64,000 nucleotides of DNA, taken from the NCBI GenBank assembly GCA_950295325.1, contig OX485806.1:15006001-15070000 (forward strand), in the 5' to 3' direction. Made by a program: the position numbers and the translations under genes. Shown here one piece after another: positions 32,996 to 45,924 of the stretch. Position 1 is the first letter of the stretch, and each line of letters begins with the position of its first letter. The notes under the pieces are model-generated. The model was not told the DNA's origin. It worked only from the letters and a program-made list of their open reading frames with translations, and did no database searches. Origin of the DNA: Polytrichum commune. Taxonomy: Eukaryota; Streptophyta; Polytrichopsida; Polytrichales; Polytrichaceae.

Positions 32996-33784
32996 TGAGC
33001 AATGATACCAACAAAAACGAGCCACTCGGGGCCGAGGCCCACCGTTGGTGGGAGGAGGAGGCCCCTCGTAAGGGAGGCGGTTCATCTGGAAGGCAACGTG
33101 AATATGCGGGTGTGAAGTTAAGGCCGAAGTCAATCATGAGCTGCTCAATAAAGGGAAAAAAAACTAAAAAAAAACTAAAAATAATGTCATTAAGGTATAA
33201 TTACATGTTGACTTAGATTATTTAATGTGATAGGGTGTTTATGCAATTTTTCATTGTGAAAAAATAAACATAGGCTTGCTATAAACTCAAACAGTTGACT
33301 ACACTAATTATCTCATTTAGTGAGGGTGGGATAATAGTGCGTGTGGGATAAAGTTATATTAAATTTCTTCATGCTATGAAATTAGAGCCACCATAAGATC
33401 TAGGAAGCATTGTTCATTCCGACATTATTTACTAGAAAAATATACCTATAGCAAAACTATTCAAAACAGTCATTCTATTCATACCAACATCACTTCTCCG
33501 TATTATCTAAGTTTGTTTCCCAAATTAGTTCAAATGATGTAGATATGAACCTATAGATGCGTTGAATCAACAATAAACATATAAAGGATTAAGAAATCGC
33601 TATATAAAAATGTAGACCGGGTTAATTTACCTATAAGGTGAATTAGGTTTGTTGTTGATTCACCTCGTTTATACCTACATTTACAAGTTAGGTGAATCAA
33701 CAACAAACCTATAGAGGGTCAATTTTTGATGTTGGATGGATGAGATATACACTTGTATGCAATAATTCCCCCTCTCCAAATAGT
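32996..33784. other. spacer of the inverted repeat
   Basis: The 789-bp spacer begins with a GC-richer stretch that extends the frame coming from the left arm (PMSNDTNKNEPLGAEAHRWW...REYAGVKLRPKS, about 32990-33140). It then becomes AT-rich. At 33640-33780 it holds a small inverted repeat around GGTGAATCAACAACAAACCT, continuing into the dispersed repeat also found at 45925-46025. Confidence 0.6.
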
Positions 33785-34146
33785 TTGGACTTGTGTATGC
33801 AGGTAGATTACCGGGTTTATTCACAAACATGTAGGTTTCATAGGCACAGTCAAGTAAGCATAATGAACTGAAACATTTCACAAACAACACACAACATCAC
33901 AAGTGCAGGATAAATTGTCGACCAAGTCCATTTCACTCTATACAATAATGCTAAAAGTACAATTTATGTTGGGAAATTAAAATAAAACATAGGGCAAAAA
34001 ACAAAAACAAAAAAAAACAAATGTTGCACATACATGGACAAGGCAAGTTTTTGTGCTCCTTTTCGAATTCTTTTCGTTTGTTCACATAAGTTCTTACAAA
34101 TTCATTGACTTCTGCGAATGACGAAAATCTTGGCGGATTCAAGTAG

Positions 34147-34419
34147 TCAATGAATCCGCAGACATTTAATAGACGCGACTGAGCCTCACTTGGATAGAAT
34201 TTTTTTTTCAATTTTCAATTTTTTTGGAGCTTTGTCGGGCACCTCAACTTTCAATTTCGTTAAAAGTGTTGTGTAGTTGATGTTCGTTTTATCCCCCTCC
34301 ATCTGTGTTTGTGAATTATGAAACAAATGAAAATAAAGTAGAAATGTATAATAACAACACTTTGATATGTATATATTAGTTTTACAAATATTCCACATGA
34401 TGCATTGGAATTCAAACAA
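34147..34419 (-). pseudogene. unrecognised coding remnant in the right arm
   Basis: This is the mirror copy of the remnant at 32478-32750, with the same segments and the same A-tract frame break. Confidence 0.3.
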
Positions 34420-34936
34420 ATGTGCAAACGACTATTTATGTCGGAGTGCTTTGTTTATCTAAATTTGAATTAAAGAAATGGATTCTAAAAATATGAAAAT
34501 TGTAAAATAAAACATAAGTATGAAAATATGAAATAAAATAAAACTACGAAAACTTAAAATACGAATGTAAAAAAGTAAAAATTATTGAAATAAAATCAAA
34601 TTTTGACTACTATGGTATATGTTCACGATGTAAATCCAATTTATCACGATGTAAAATATGCCTACATATCCATTGAATGTGTTACTACCACATTATATTC
34701 AATAACAAGGATTGATGCCATAAAAGTAGAACTCGTTTTCAAAAAGCAAACAAAGAATTATAGTTGCAAGTGTGCGTTGCCAACAAAAGTTAAACAATGT
34801 TATAAATATTTGGTGGAGATGTCAGTATTTGCTAACATAGGGAGATTGAGAATGACAATGAGATTGAAGTTGCAGACAATAGGCATACTGCCATTAGGGT
34901 TCACAGTTCGAGCATGCAACAAACAAAGGAACATGA

Positions 34937-35309
34937 GATAGATAGATAGAAACTCCGGTCCCTTTTTATCAAGGGGCCGGCGTGAATAAAGTGTCCGTTC
35001 GTAATGTCAATGATCCGATGCCCACCGGACAAGGGGACATTAGGGCAAAACTACTCTCCCCTTTCGAGGATGGGCACTATAGTGACACACTATACTAGTT
35101 CCTAGCTAGCCACTAGTGCCTTGAAGATACCGGACATGGTATCCCCCCAAAGGGCTTTGAGGTACCCATACAACAAGGTCCAAGGACCCCCCACCATAGT
35201 TGGGTGGACTAAGGTGGTGAGCACCACGCTGGCATGGGGAATAGAACCCACAACCTCCTCATTGGGGGCCATGAGCCCTAACCACCAAGCCAAGGCCCGT
35301 GGTGCCTTA
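34937..35309 (-). mobile_element. tRNA-derived SINE with (CTAT)n tail
   Basis: On the minus strand the 373-bp element begins at 35309 with GGCACCACGGGCC. It has a tRNA-like A box (TGGCTTGGTGGTTAGG, 35292-35277) and B box (GGTTCTATTCC, 35248-35238) at roughly tRNA spacing, and it ends in a short CTAT repeat at 34949-34937. It is flanked by a perfect 12-bp direct repeat, AAAGGAACATGA, at 34925-34936 and 35310-35321. The same site is empty in the left arm of the inverted repeat (31844-31855). It carries no open frame. An internal RNA polymerase III promoter is inferred from the two boxes. Confidence 0.9.
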
Positions 35310-36041
35310 AAAGGAACATGACATACTCATCAGTCAGGAAAAACAAAGTCAGGAGGTTGGAAATATATTCACATAGGTCAGTGCGTTACTAGCATACAAA
35401 AACAAAAGGTTACTAAAAGCAAACACAAATCCAAGGTAGGAACTCTAAAAGTGGAAAAATCTTACCATCATCTACAGTAACGGTGTTTAGCTATCCAATA
35501 TTTGGATAAAATGTAAAGGCCATTCACGGTTAACGAGGCCACCTACCCATGCTACACATGGGATAAAAATATAGCATGCATGGGTTGGTAATTACCAATC
35601 TCGAAAATGAAATTTCATATCCTAGAATTCAAGTGGTCAGCTCGCCAAGAGTTGGCATCTTCACTTAGGCACTAGGCACAACTAATATCAATCCTATGTT
35701 ACAAAAATATCACTACAAAAATGTTACAACCAACTACACATCATATCAGTCTTCAAACCTTACCAATTCATAAGTCTTATGCATAGCTGCAACATGCCAT
35801 GGACCACCTTGGAGAGGGGGAGGGGGAAGGACCAAGGGTGCAATGGGCTTAGGACGGCACATGTCTAAGCAAGTCTAGTCCATTATGCATGACAAGGCAT
35901 TAATAGCATGTGGAACTTATATTCGAGACGTCCTCCATCCAAGGTGACATGACTCTCATATATTTAATGTTGAGCCATGTCAACAATGCACCATTTATGG
36001 GTTGTCCCATAAAGCTTCATCCACGATGATTTTCAGAACAC

Positions 36042-36445
36042 ACATTATTCTCTCACATGGGCATACTACCAAATATGAATATTTGGTTGGCATTACAATT
36101 TTGATACCCACGGGAAGGTTCTTTGATACCATTATATAACGATGTTGATTTTATTAGTATCATGCATTCACCTATTATACCAACACCAACATTGGCATAA
36201 TAACCCTAATAGGATGATGCATTTTTCTTTTACCGGCCCCTTCGGTACATTACTGTAGTGTTGTTAAGCGAAACCCCTAACTTGGTGTCCGATACAGGGC
36301 CCCCGATTGTTGAAGACGATACTCGAGAGTTCTTTCGTCGCTTCATTTGCAGTAGCGAGAGCTTACCTGAAGTTAGGTAATTCATTCTCTCGTGAATGAA
36401 GGTCACGAAGGTCGATTCATTGTAACCACCACCTTCACGCGAACG
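36042..36445 (+). promoter_or_regulatory. region upstream of the phosphopantetheinyl transferase
   Basis: This 400-bp stretch between the inverted repeat and the first candidate start codon presumably holds the promoter. It contains a near-palindromic pair of CATTC..TCTCGTGAATGA and GGTCACGAAGGTCGATTC words. No TATA box was called. Confidence 0.35.
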
Positions 36446-36501
36446 ATGAGAGCTTCAGCAATGCTGGCAACTCATCTTCTTCGACCGCTGCCCGGTCCTC
36501 G
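36446..36501 (+). CDS. possible alternative first exon of the phosphopantetheinyl transferase
   Basis: MRASAMLATHLLRPLPGPR is encoded up to a GTAACT donor at 36502. Joining to the acceptor ending at 36618 (TTGAGCAG) gives ...GPREVHLWCLFP in phase and a 376-aa protein. The residues (no acids; Arg, Ser, Ala, Leu) resemble a mitochondrial or plastid presequence, which fits organellar PPTases of plants. This is inferred from phase and composition only. Confidence 0.45.
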
Positions 36502-36601
36502 GTAACTTCACCTATACAATTCATTCATTCTCTCGTGCCTGCCTTGTTACGAAACTGCTTTCTGACGCTCCGCGAAACGATGTTTACCTCTGTGAATTGG
36601 A

Positions 36602-39549
36602 ATGCGGATTTTGAGCAGGGAGGTGCATCTTTGGTGCTTGTTTCCCGAGGACATTGTAGACCCCGCATTGGTGAAGCTCTACAAGGGCCTACTTTGTGAT
36701 GACGAGCTGGAGAAAGTTAAAGAGGCTGGCAGCGGGCCCACTCACACCGGCCGCGTGTTTGCCCGGACACTCGTGCGCACCACACTTGCCAGATGTAAGA
36801 AACCCATTTTCCTTCAATGGTTTTTGCATCTGGTGGCCTCAAGAGCAACTAGCTCCATCATCGAGAGTTTCTCATGTGTAGATGTGTTTGGAACATGGTC
36901 TTGTCTATTAGCCATCCTCCGGATACCCGCCTCGAATTTGATTCGAATTACATTTGAAGTTGCGGCTTTGATCGAAGGTGAAGTGTCTCTCATTCACGTG
37001 TCAACCTACGGTCGGAGTCATCTCTCTTGATCGAAACATTCGAAGACATTGCGTTCCCGGACTCTTGATTCTTGTTCTGGAGAACCCTAACTAGCTCAAT
37101 CGAGTTTCTCGTGTGTAATGTGTTTGCAACATGGCCCTGTCCCTTACCCGTGCTCCAAAAATCCGCCCGCGGTTTACATTTGAGTTTGCGGGTTGATCAA
37201 GGCTGAAGCATCTCTCATTCACGCCAACTGTCATCATCTATCTCTCTTGTTTGGGATATTGGAAGATATTGTGGGCTGGGACCTTTGACTCTAACCATCA
37301 AGCTCTTGGAGAATAAGGGTGGCTTAAACCTAGGGCCTTAACCTGGATCCCATGCGAACTCCGGGTTACGCCTCATAAGGATTAGGATGCATGACCTTCC
37401 TAGATTTCCAGTGCACCCTCTGACCTATTGTCCACCCAATTATAGTCAGGTATCCTGATGAACTGGATATTTTCAACCAACCATGTGGGAACCTTACGTC
37501 TTGCCCTTGGGGAAGATTAAGTGGAGGCCAGCTTCTCCACGTGTGCCTATTCAAGGTTTTCACCTGTGGAAGGAGCCAGTAGTCTTTGGGGTCTCTTTAA
37601 TTCTTTTGATGTATAGACTTAGACCACCTGAAGCTGAAGGAATACTATGGTTCACGCTATTGGCAATCCCGGAGTCATCTCTTCTTCGTTTCTCTTTTAA
37701 AAACTTACAGTATTCATGTGCTGCAGATGGAATGGTGAACCCACAGTCCCTCAAATTCAGTACAAACAAGTTTGGGAAACCAAAGGCAAGAACCTCACCT
37801 TGGCTGTGAGAATTCAAAATTATTTTCCAATTGCCATTGGTGTTTAGGTCTCACCTTTTGTATTTGTGTGTAAGGCTTCATTTCCTTGTTTTGAAATATT
37901 TTGGGGTTGCATTCAAGGATAATGATGGTGCTCATTTTGACCAGGTTATATGGCCTAAACAAATTAAAGAGAGAGACTCATGGAGGCCAAAGTCTCTCTG
38001 CTTCAATTTATCTCATACAAAATCTCTTCTCGCATGTGCTGTCACCCTCAACACGCCTGTGAGTTTGCCAGCAACTGAATCCTGGATTTTGGCTGTAGAT
38101 TCCCCTCCCTCAGATCTTTATGCCTGTACCACTGAGGAATTTGTTTCGGTCAAGTGGTCCACATTGTTTATAATCCGTGATTCTTCAAATTGTTAAGAAG
38201 TTGCACATTGTTATTTGCTGCTGGACCTTGTAGATGACTTCTAAGTGCACATGTTGTACTGCAGCATTAGGTAATATACCAGAGTAGGATCATCAGAACT
38301 ACTGTAGATATCCGGGTAGGGTCGGTGAGAATTTGAGCATATGTAGTGTTGAATTGATGCTATTGTTGTTGTGTAACTTATGGTTGGGATGTGCTGTCAG
38401 GTGGGCGTTGATGTAGAGGAGAAAGATCGAAAATTAAGCAGGAACTTGATGGCACTTGCACGGCGCCATTTTTCACCTGAAGAAGCTGAGTGGTTGGCAG
38501 AGTTGAGAGACCCAACAGAGCAACATCAAAGATTTATGCAGCTATGGACACTGAAGGTGATACATTGTTTGTTGTTATCATATTCTAGTTCGTCAGTGAA
38601 AGGGCACCAATGACCTCTACAATCTCTTCACCCGATAAGTAGTGCGTACCATACTCATTAAGCTTTGAGCTTACACGATGTTCTCCATGCAGGAGGCTTA
38701 TGTGAAGGCAATGGGCACAGGGATCAATGAAACTCCACTTAAGAATTTTAATTTTTCTTTCAGTCATTCAGATCGCGCACAGTCGTACTTGGAAAGCACC
38801 ATGAATGTTGCTGCCTTACCACAGGTTAGAAAAGCCTCCTCTTCCAGATCTGAAACTCGCACTTCCATGAATTAATTCCCTAGTGCATAGAGTTGCATTG
38901 GTTGTTTCTATAGCCTTCTTGTGTGCAAATGCTACCATTTGATGACTCATATGTTGGAACATTGGAACAGCGAATTACTATGGAGTATTCAAGTCTGGCA
39001 GGGTGCACTGTTAAACCCATTCTACCTGCAAGTAGTTGGCAGTTTCTGTTGCTTGAGCCGTCACCATTGCATGTCGCATCAATCTGTCATCGGGTTTATC
39101 AATCCAATTCATGCGGTATGTACAAGATGACAATGTGAGTCAAATTTTAGAGGTTGATAATAATTTTGAGGCTGTCAGTGGATGTTGCAATTGATGGCAT
39201 ACTTCTCTCAGCTGCTGGTGAAAATGCTGTGGTACTCAATCTTGGTGTTTATGACTCTGATGATGTCTTTGAAGGTAGTCTTGGAACAATTTTGGCTAAA
39301 AGATATTTTTATGTTGATGAATAATTTTATTTTTTTGCAAATACTGATTCAGAGCAGCCAGAAGGATGCATGGATGATGGTTTAAGGGTGAAAATGTGGC
39401 GAACAGTCCCGTTAATCGGAGATGAGCCCCTTAGGGACAAAGTGGTTGCACTTGGCACATCTTTTCCCCCAGAGCTATGTTCACCTTCAAACAATGAACT
39501 CCTAGAAGCTGGCAGTGGTGCAACTCTTGTTCCAGATCGTTCTCTGTAG
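36602..39549 (+). CDS. 4'-phosphopantetheinyl transferase (Sfp/holo-ACP synthase type)
   Basis: The enzyme transfers 4'-phosphopantetheine from CoA to a serine of acyl, aryl or peptidyl carrier proteins. Exons: 36602-36794, 37727-37785, 37945-38058, 38401-38556, 38693-38824, 38971-39115, 39179-39274 and 39353-39549, in phase, 363 aa. Motifs in order: EVHLWCLFPED near the N-terminus; KFGKPKVIWP; FNLSHTKSLLACAVT; the Mg-binding VGVDVEE (D126, E128); and WTLKEAYVKAMGTG (171-184), the WxxKE(A/S)xxK signature. The tail (MWRTVPLIGDEPL) matches plant homologues. An in-frame TGA lies just upstream of ATG 36602. A second first exon at 36446-36501 can splice to 36619 in phase. Intron 2 starts with GC. 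Confidence 0.93.
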
Positions 39550-42135
39550 CCCTTACTTTTGTGAAGGAGCTCAAGGCCAATGGACAATGCTGTATTTTCT
39601 GAAAAGCGCCTGCTTGCCTTCAAGTGTATGTTCATTTTCAACACTTCCCCTAACAGCTATGTACTCCTGAGCGGTTGTCTTTCACCAGATAATCCAGGTA
39701 ATCCAGTGTTGACTAAGTTCTGGGTACGAGTGCAGGTCACATACACACAACTTGGAAAACTGCAGGCCAAACCGTGGACCACACATCCCGACTGCAGTCA
39801 TGCTGCCAACTTTTCTTGCCCATGCTCTCAGTTGACCAGACATACTTGCCAGTATATATCTCTTTCACACATCTACTTTAGGATCTTAATCAATCTTTTG
39901 CTCAGCTTCTCTTGTAATGTTGCTACATTGTTAATTCTTGATGAGATACTCAACCTCAAATGCAGTGAGGATTTTCGTCTGCCTCAACTTAGCAAAATTG
40001 ATATGTAAGTGTGTTGGTTCATCTTTGCTTACTAACATTGTGCAGGATCCAAAAGAACCACCAGAAACAAGATTGCTGGACCTGTTCGATAGGTTGCATC
40101 TCTACTGTTTCATCTTTTGAATCTAAGATTTTCCAGACATGAGCTGCTGACATGTTGTTGTGTCTACTGTTTTCCCCCGTCAACAGTCTCCAGAATCCTA
40201 ACTTCTCCATGTAGACTCCGATCTTAGAATTTGTGTGGGTAGAAATATTGATTTATTATTATTGTATGGTGCCTTTCAGGACAACAGGGAGGGATCACCG
40301 ACTTGTTCACCCCCGAACTGTATGATCGAACTGGACAGGCAATGGAGACCACAAATTTAAAAGATTGAAAAGGCTATCAGTAGTTTGGGCCCCAACATCC
40401 TGTACGACAGCTCCCACCCACCAACCCCGCCACCTCAATTCAGGAGTCTGGAGGTCAAAAGTATAATCATCTTAAGATTCTTATTTCCAAACTCTTGTAC
40501 AGAAGAATCTTAGGTCTGTTGCTACCTTTGAACACATTCAAACAAGGTGATACACCTTGGTCTAGCCATAATGTATCCTCTCATTCATGAATGTTCTGCT
40601 GGGAATTCAATATCTGATGTAATGCTCTCTAGTTAGCAATCACCAGCCACAATCTAGGGGTTTGCAGCAATTTAGCATCTTCATCTTCTTAAACATGTTT
40701 CCTAATTTCTCATAATGGCGGTACCACTGTGCAAGAGTCAAGTTTCATCAGAAGACAGTACATATCTTGATTGTTTCGTCACAGATAAATGTAGAACAAG
40801 CTACGTATGAACTATATCTTAGTAGATGACCATCCACATGTGCTTTTCCTGATATATCAAAATGCTGTTAATAGTAAGAAATGTTGGTGGGCACATTATT
40901 GAAATGAAGAGTTGTTCCATGGTTCCCACCTTGCACTAGAAAGAACTTTAGAAACTTTGAAAACAAGGAATACAACCACTTGCTTCTCAACGATTTTTCA
41001 TAACCCTTCACATTTTAATAGTAAACCTTGCCTCGAATGCAAACCTCAACTTTGAAACTTAATCATCTAGAAATAATCCACAAACCACACTCTTCTCCAT
41101 ATTCAAAGAATGAATACATGAGTACTCCTCCCAACTCTAGTCTGAGTGATGATAAAGTTGTGGTGGAAGATGTCTAGGTAAACTCACCCATTTTGGATGT
41201 AGGAAATTAAACCCCCTATAAGGTGGATTGGTCTTAAATGGTTATTTTTTTCAATATGAAGCATGCGCTTAATACGAGATGGTTAGCAAATTCAAATCGA
41301 GCTTGTAGACACTTTCCATATATTCTTTTGGAGCTCATATGAATATTTTGTTTATTATCTAAGTAAAGATTCTTGTGCTCATTAAATGGTTATATAGGTT
41401 CCCCCTAATTATTTTGATTGTTGAGCCTGGAATGCATATCATATTGTGAGCACAATCTAATCTCTTTTAGCCACGTGTCCTTTGGTATCCATTCTCGGAG
41501 CCACACCAAGCCACATCCTAGTTACATATAGGTACCCTAATATGAAAGTATTTGAATAAGGGTTGTCTACCTTAGATTGAGAGTCACTCCACTTGGACTC
41601 CACTAGACTAATTTTAGGTCATTGATATCATGTTCAAGCCAGTCCAAGCTAACATAGAATGTTATAGGGTATTAAATAGTAGCTCGTTGCATTTTTTCTT
41701 TTGCAATGGACGAGTTCATCTTGAAACCATGAAGCTCTACACCGCTATGTGCAATTAGGTTACCCCACGCTAATTTGTCGACATTGCACACTATTTTGAA
41801 CATTTACTAGCATAGTAACAATAATACATTGATTTTATTTTTATTTTTTTTCAACTAGAGTTGCCATATGGATGACAAAGCAAATTACAACATTCATGTG
41901 ATCCGGTTTTAGCCCAAGGTAATTCACATGGGTAAGGAGGCAATCTAATCGCGAAGCAACCTAATTGTGCATATCGGTGTAGTCAAGGCGAGTTTGGACT
42001 TGAAGGTTTTTCATTTGTCCAATTGGAGTCAAAGTTGTGGGAAAAAATATCTTAAAATTGCATGGCATCATTCTTTCTATCCCACAACCGATGTAACCTA
42101 GTTGTGAAGCAATGAACGAGGAGAACCAACCACTA
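39550..42135. other. 3' flank of the transferase and intergenic
   Basis: The first several hundred bases probably include the 3' UTR. Several acceptor-like CAGs occur, but no coding exon with recognisable motifs. From about 40500 on it is AT-rich intergenic DNA with nothing assigned. Confidence 0.4.
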
Positions 42136-42452
42136 CACTAAATAGGATATTTAGTGTTTGATACACTAAACACGAACACATACACTAAATATCAATAATC
42201 CTATGAAAATAAGTAACATCAAATGTAAACTCAAACACTAGATATCAACTATGGTAATACGTGGAAGTTACATGTTTGAATTTAATGTTAGTAAGGATAT
42301 GAAAAAGAATGATATAATAAAGGAGGTAACAGTAGAAAAGGTAGCGGCACATTTATGTCTAACACTACTTATCAATGAATTGTAAAATTAGAGTTGAGCA
42401 GGATAGGGTGGTAACAACACTTAACATAATCAAACACTCCTAGTATTTAGCG
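42136..42452. mobile_element. TA-target MITE
   Basis: It is flanked by TA at 42134-42135 and 42453-42454. The ends are CACTAAATAGGATATTTAGT and, inverted, CGCTAAATACTAGGAGTG. CACTAAATATC words recur inside. It is a member or relative of the family at 27592-28068, with a different centre. Confidence 0.65.
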
Positions 42453-44915
42453 TAGTTACACACGAACCGGTCGAAGTTCAAAGACTTGGGGAAAATTACC
42501 GATCGTTGTAGAGGAATGTGTGGAATATACCCTCGACTACTAAAGCACTATCGAAAGATCGCAACATGTAACCGGTTTGACTTGGAAACACTAGGATTAT
42601 GACCGATTATGCCCAAAATGTTTGTGGAGCCCCCCTCTTTGCGTTGAAGAAGTTGACATTGAGGCTCCCAATGATGATTCTCGAGAGTTGACTTGTGATC
42701 ATTTCCATCTTGTCGCCAAAACCTTGCAACTTACCCTTTCCACACACGATCTTTGTTGGGGTAGACTTGACATCATCGATACCTACTATCTATCTATCTA
42801 TCGATCGATTCCCTTTATGATTTCATGAAGCATTTCAAGGACGTGGGGAAGGGGAAAAAAAAACATCCTCTCAAACGACATTGATGTGTCCGGATGTCGA
42901 TGGCCACTTTAATCATTTAGTACAATAACTACGGTAACAATTCACTTCATACCTAATTGAAAGATACAAAATTGTTACAATGCACAAACTATCTAAGAAA
43001 CATGTCGGTAGTATTTGGGGGCCCTTTTTTTTTAACATTGCGGTAGTATTTGGGCCTACGGTGAGCACTTCCAACTCCACAAAACGATTTCCATCGTTGG
43101 ATTGAATTGGGAATCGTCTCGTTTGGTAAGAAGGTGTGAAGAGTTGTGAATCACGTCAAATTGTCACATCAAGGCTCGGGATCGAGTTAAACGATCACGT
43201 ACATTTTTCTAATTGTGTGTGATTATTGGACCTGAAATGGTGTCTATGTTTGAGAACATAGACTGATTTCATCACAAGATGTGTCTTTTTAGTGCCAGTT
43301 CTTGACTGGAAGCCTTGTCATATGCCAATAGAATATAAATATCAAGAGGGAACACTACTAAACGAAGGGGGGTTTCATGACAAGGCAAAGAATGCTTGGA
43401 AGTTGAAAGTTGATTGGTTTGGGGCTCATAAATCAAGAGTTGAATCTTTCGACATGTTTAAGCGACCCCCGTGAAATTGTTTAAGATATTTGCTGAGGGT
43501 TTGTCTTAGTTGTTTACAAACGGGATCCCTCAAGGACACCATCTATCAAAGTTGTTCTCTCATGTTTAAAGCTCCAGTGTAAAGTTAACTTGACTAAAGA
43601 AGCTTGTTTATGAGGCTCTCCGCCAATGAGAAGGCTCGTTTCTTCAAGCTCTCAAGCTCCAATCTCTCAACCTTGCAAGTGCAAAGGGGACCTCACTTAT
43701 TGACGAAGGATAACATCTCTTGGATCCTAGGGATGGTGTGACATGAAACCATGGTAGCAAGTTATTCCAAGTAATAACACATCTTTAGAGTTGTGATCTA
43801 AGTGAGGATCTATGGTGACTACACCTAGTTGCGGTCCTTACCAAAACACATTCCCCACAAGTTGCCTAAAATGAACATGGACTAAACATGAGAGCTTAGG
43901 GCCGGTTTCGGACATACTTGTAATGAACACTTTGAAACTTCATACTTATACTTACACACGACAAGATGTATGTAATATTTTTTTCAATTGGGTATCAACA
44001 AGACCCAACAGAAACTAAGTTGGTCTCGTAGACACAGTCATAGATGTAGTTACCATAAGATAGGACGGGAAAGGTGTAACATAAATAAGTAACTAACGAT
44101 AGATGAATGAATGAAAGAACGTACTTCTCATCCACCCAATTTTTATAAAAATCGACCCTTTATAGGTTTGTGGTCAGTTCATCTTGACCAATGAATTGTA
44201 TTAGGTTAATTGGGGGGTCTTCAAAATTAACTCCAACATCAACTAACCCAAAAACAATAACATTTGAGATGCATACTATTGCTTTTACGATGGATGGATG
44301 GATGGATGGATGGATGAGAGGTGCATTCATATGCGATAATTCCCAATCTCTCCCTCCAAAGATGAGAAGGGGGCGATTTCCGGATGAAGAACATATTCAT
44401 TCCTCTTTGGATGGTCTAAGAATGTCGCCATGTCTTTGCACTAGCCTAAGGACTCATGTGCATGGGGCAAGTTATATCTTTATTTATGGACCACATAGGT
44501 AGGTGTGTTGTGATGTTGTGGCAATGACCGAGGTTGACTGAAAGCATATTATGATTGAGTCATCCAAACATTGGCTCTCAAAGAATTGGCACCCCTAATC
44601 AAAATAAATCTATCAAACATGGCCCAAATACTAGATTTGCATTCACAAGGTGCCTTTCAAGACCTTTGAGGATGGGTTGTAAGAACCACCTAATAGAACA
44701 ACAATCCTTTGTTAACCCTTAAAGGATGTGGGGTTTCAATAGGTATATGGCCACATACATAATTTATATGGGCTTCACCAAGTTCAAAAAGTCATGTTTT
44801 ACATGTTCACGTGTTTGAAGGACTCTTATATACATTGTCTTATGTCAAGAAGAAAATAAAGTGCAACATTGCAAAGTGTTCTATGTATTACAAACATACA
44901 TGCGTGTTTGTCTAG
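42453..44915. other. intergenic, no gene seen
   Basis: Mixed sequence with short frames only. It contains a (GATG)n/(GGAT)n microsatellite at 44290-44317 embedded in a copy of the dispersed repeat (about 44150-44350) that is also seen at 45925-46025. CTATCTATCTATCGATCGAT occurs at 42787-42806. Confidence 0.45.
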
Positions 44916-45461
44916 TTAGGGCCGTTTTACACACGTGACCACGGGCCGTGAGAAATTATGATTCAGAATTTCTTGTGGTCATGGTCGGCAATTTGAAGAC
45001 CTTGACCAAGAGAAATCCACATGATTGTTTAAAGCCTCTTTCATGGGACACATTGTAAAGCGGATTTAGACATGGATGTAGTGTTTTTAATGAAAATACA
45101 CATCACTTTTGTTTACTAAATAAATAAATAAATATTCTTAAAATATGAAACGATTAAATTTTTCTAAAATACAAGTTATCAATTAATTAACTAACTAATG
45201 ACATTGTCACCTTATGTTTCCAATAGGACAACCTATTTGGGTTTCTCTCATTGCAAAATCTATGTAAACACCATATTTTATTCATTTCTAGACTTGTAAG
45301 ATTGCATGTCACTTTCTCAATCATTCTATGACATGATCACCGGTGGTCACTTCTAGCTTTGGTGATCTTGTGTAAATCGAAGTGAGGCCACCACTCATTT
45401 CTCAACAAACGAGAGATTACATAAAGCGGTGGTCACAGTCACTAGTGTAAACCGGCCCTTA
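44916..45461. mobile_element. MITE (AGGGCCG ends)
   Basis: The left end TAGGGCCGTTTTACACACGT pairs with the right end AGTGTAAACCGGCCCTTA. Subterminal GTGACCACGGGCC and CGGTGGTCACAGTCACTAGT also pair. It is distantly related to 8919-9432 by its ends. It has no open frame. Confidence 0.6.
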
Positions 45462-45924
45462 TAGCTTACATGTACATATGTGGGTATGACATTCAAATGC
45501 AAGCCACATGCATACTACCAATTCAATACTAGGCAACGAAGGTTGCACCTTAGTAGTATTTCTTCGCATGTGCACATAATTAACTTAAGCTTAGTAGCAA
45601 AACTGACACCCCGCTTCAAAACAGGGTGCCACTTCATATTACAAAATAATAATATTGTCCACCTACTCCACCAGAGATCGGTAGAAGCAATGGCAATGCA
45701 ACCCATCAACATGTTCCAAAGGCCCTTGCATGCATGCAAACCCCCCTCGCTTGCCAAGTTAGGGGAATTATTGGGTACAAGCATTTTTCTCATCCATTTG
45801 ACATAAAACCCTTAAATAGTGTGCATCCCAAAGTTTGTTTTGTTTTGTTTTTGTTGTTTTTGTTTCTGGATTGTTTGACACATGAATTAGCTTAAAAGAT
45901 CCTGAGTCACTTCACTTGGGGTCA

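Larger units (their letters stand above)
33785..36041. repeat. right arm of large inverted repeat, with SINE insertion
   Basis: This is the inverted copy of 31116-32995. It measures 2257 bp, of which 385 bp are the SINE (34937-35309) plus one copy of its 12-bp target duplication. Without these the arm is 1872 bp. Confidence 0.95.

Noticed and set aside
35238-35309. tRNA gene on the minus strand
   Set aside because: A and B boxes are present, but no complete cloverleaf was seen, and the segment is the head of a 373-bp element with target duplications: a SINE.
43292-43474. 60-codon frame with lysine- and tryptophan-rich segment
   Set aside because: Too short, with no recognised relatives and no exon signals that extend it.
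45480-45806. Open frames of about 100 codons on both strands
   Set aside because: Overlapping on both strands, no motif, low support.
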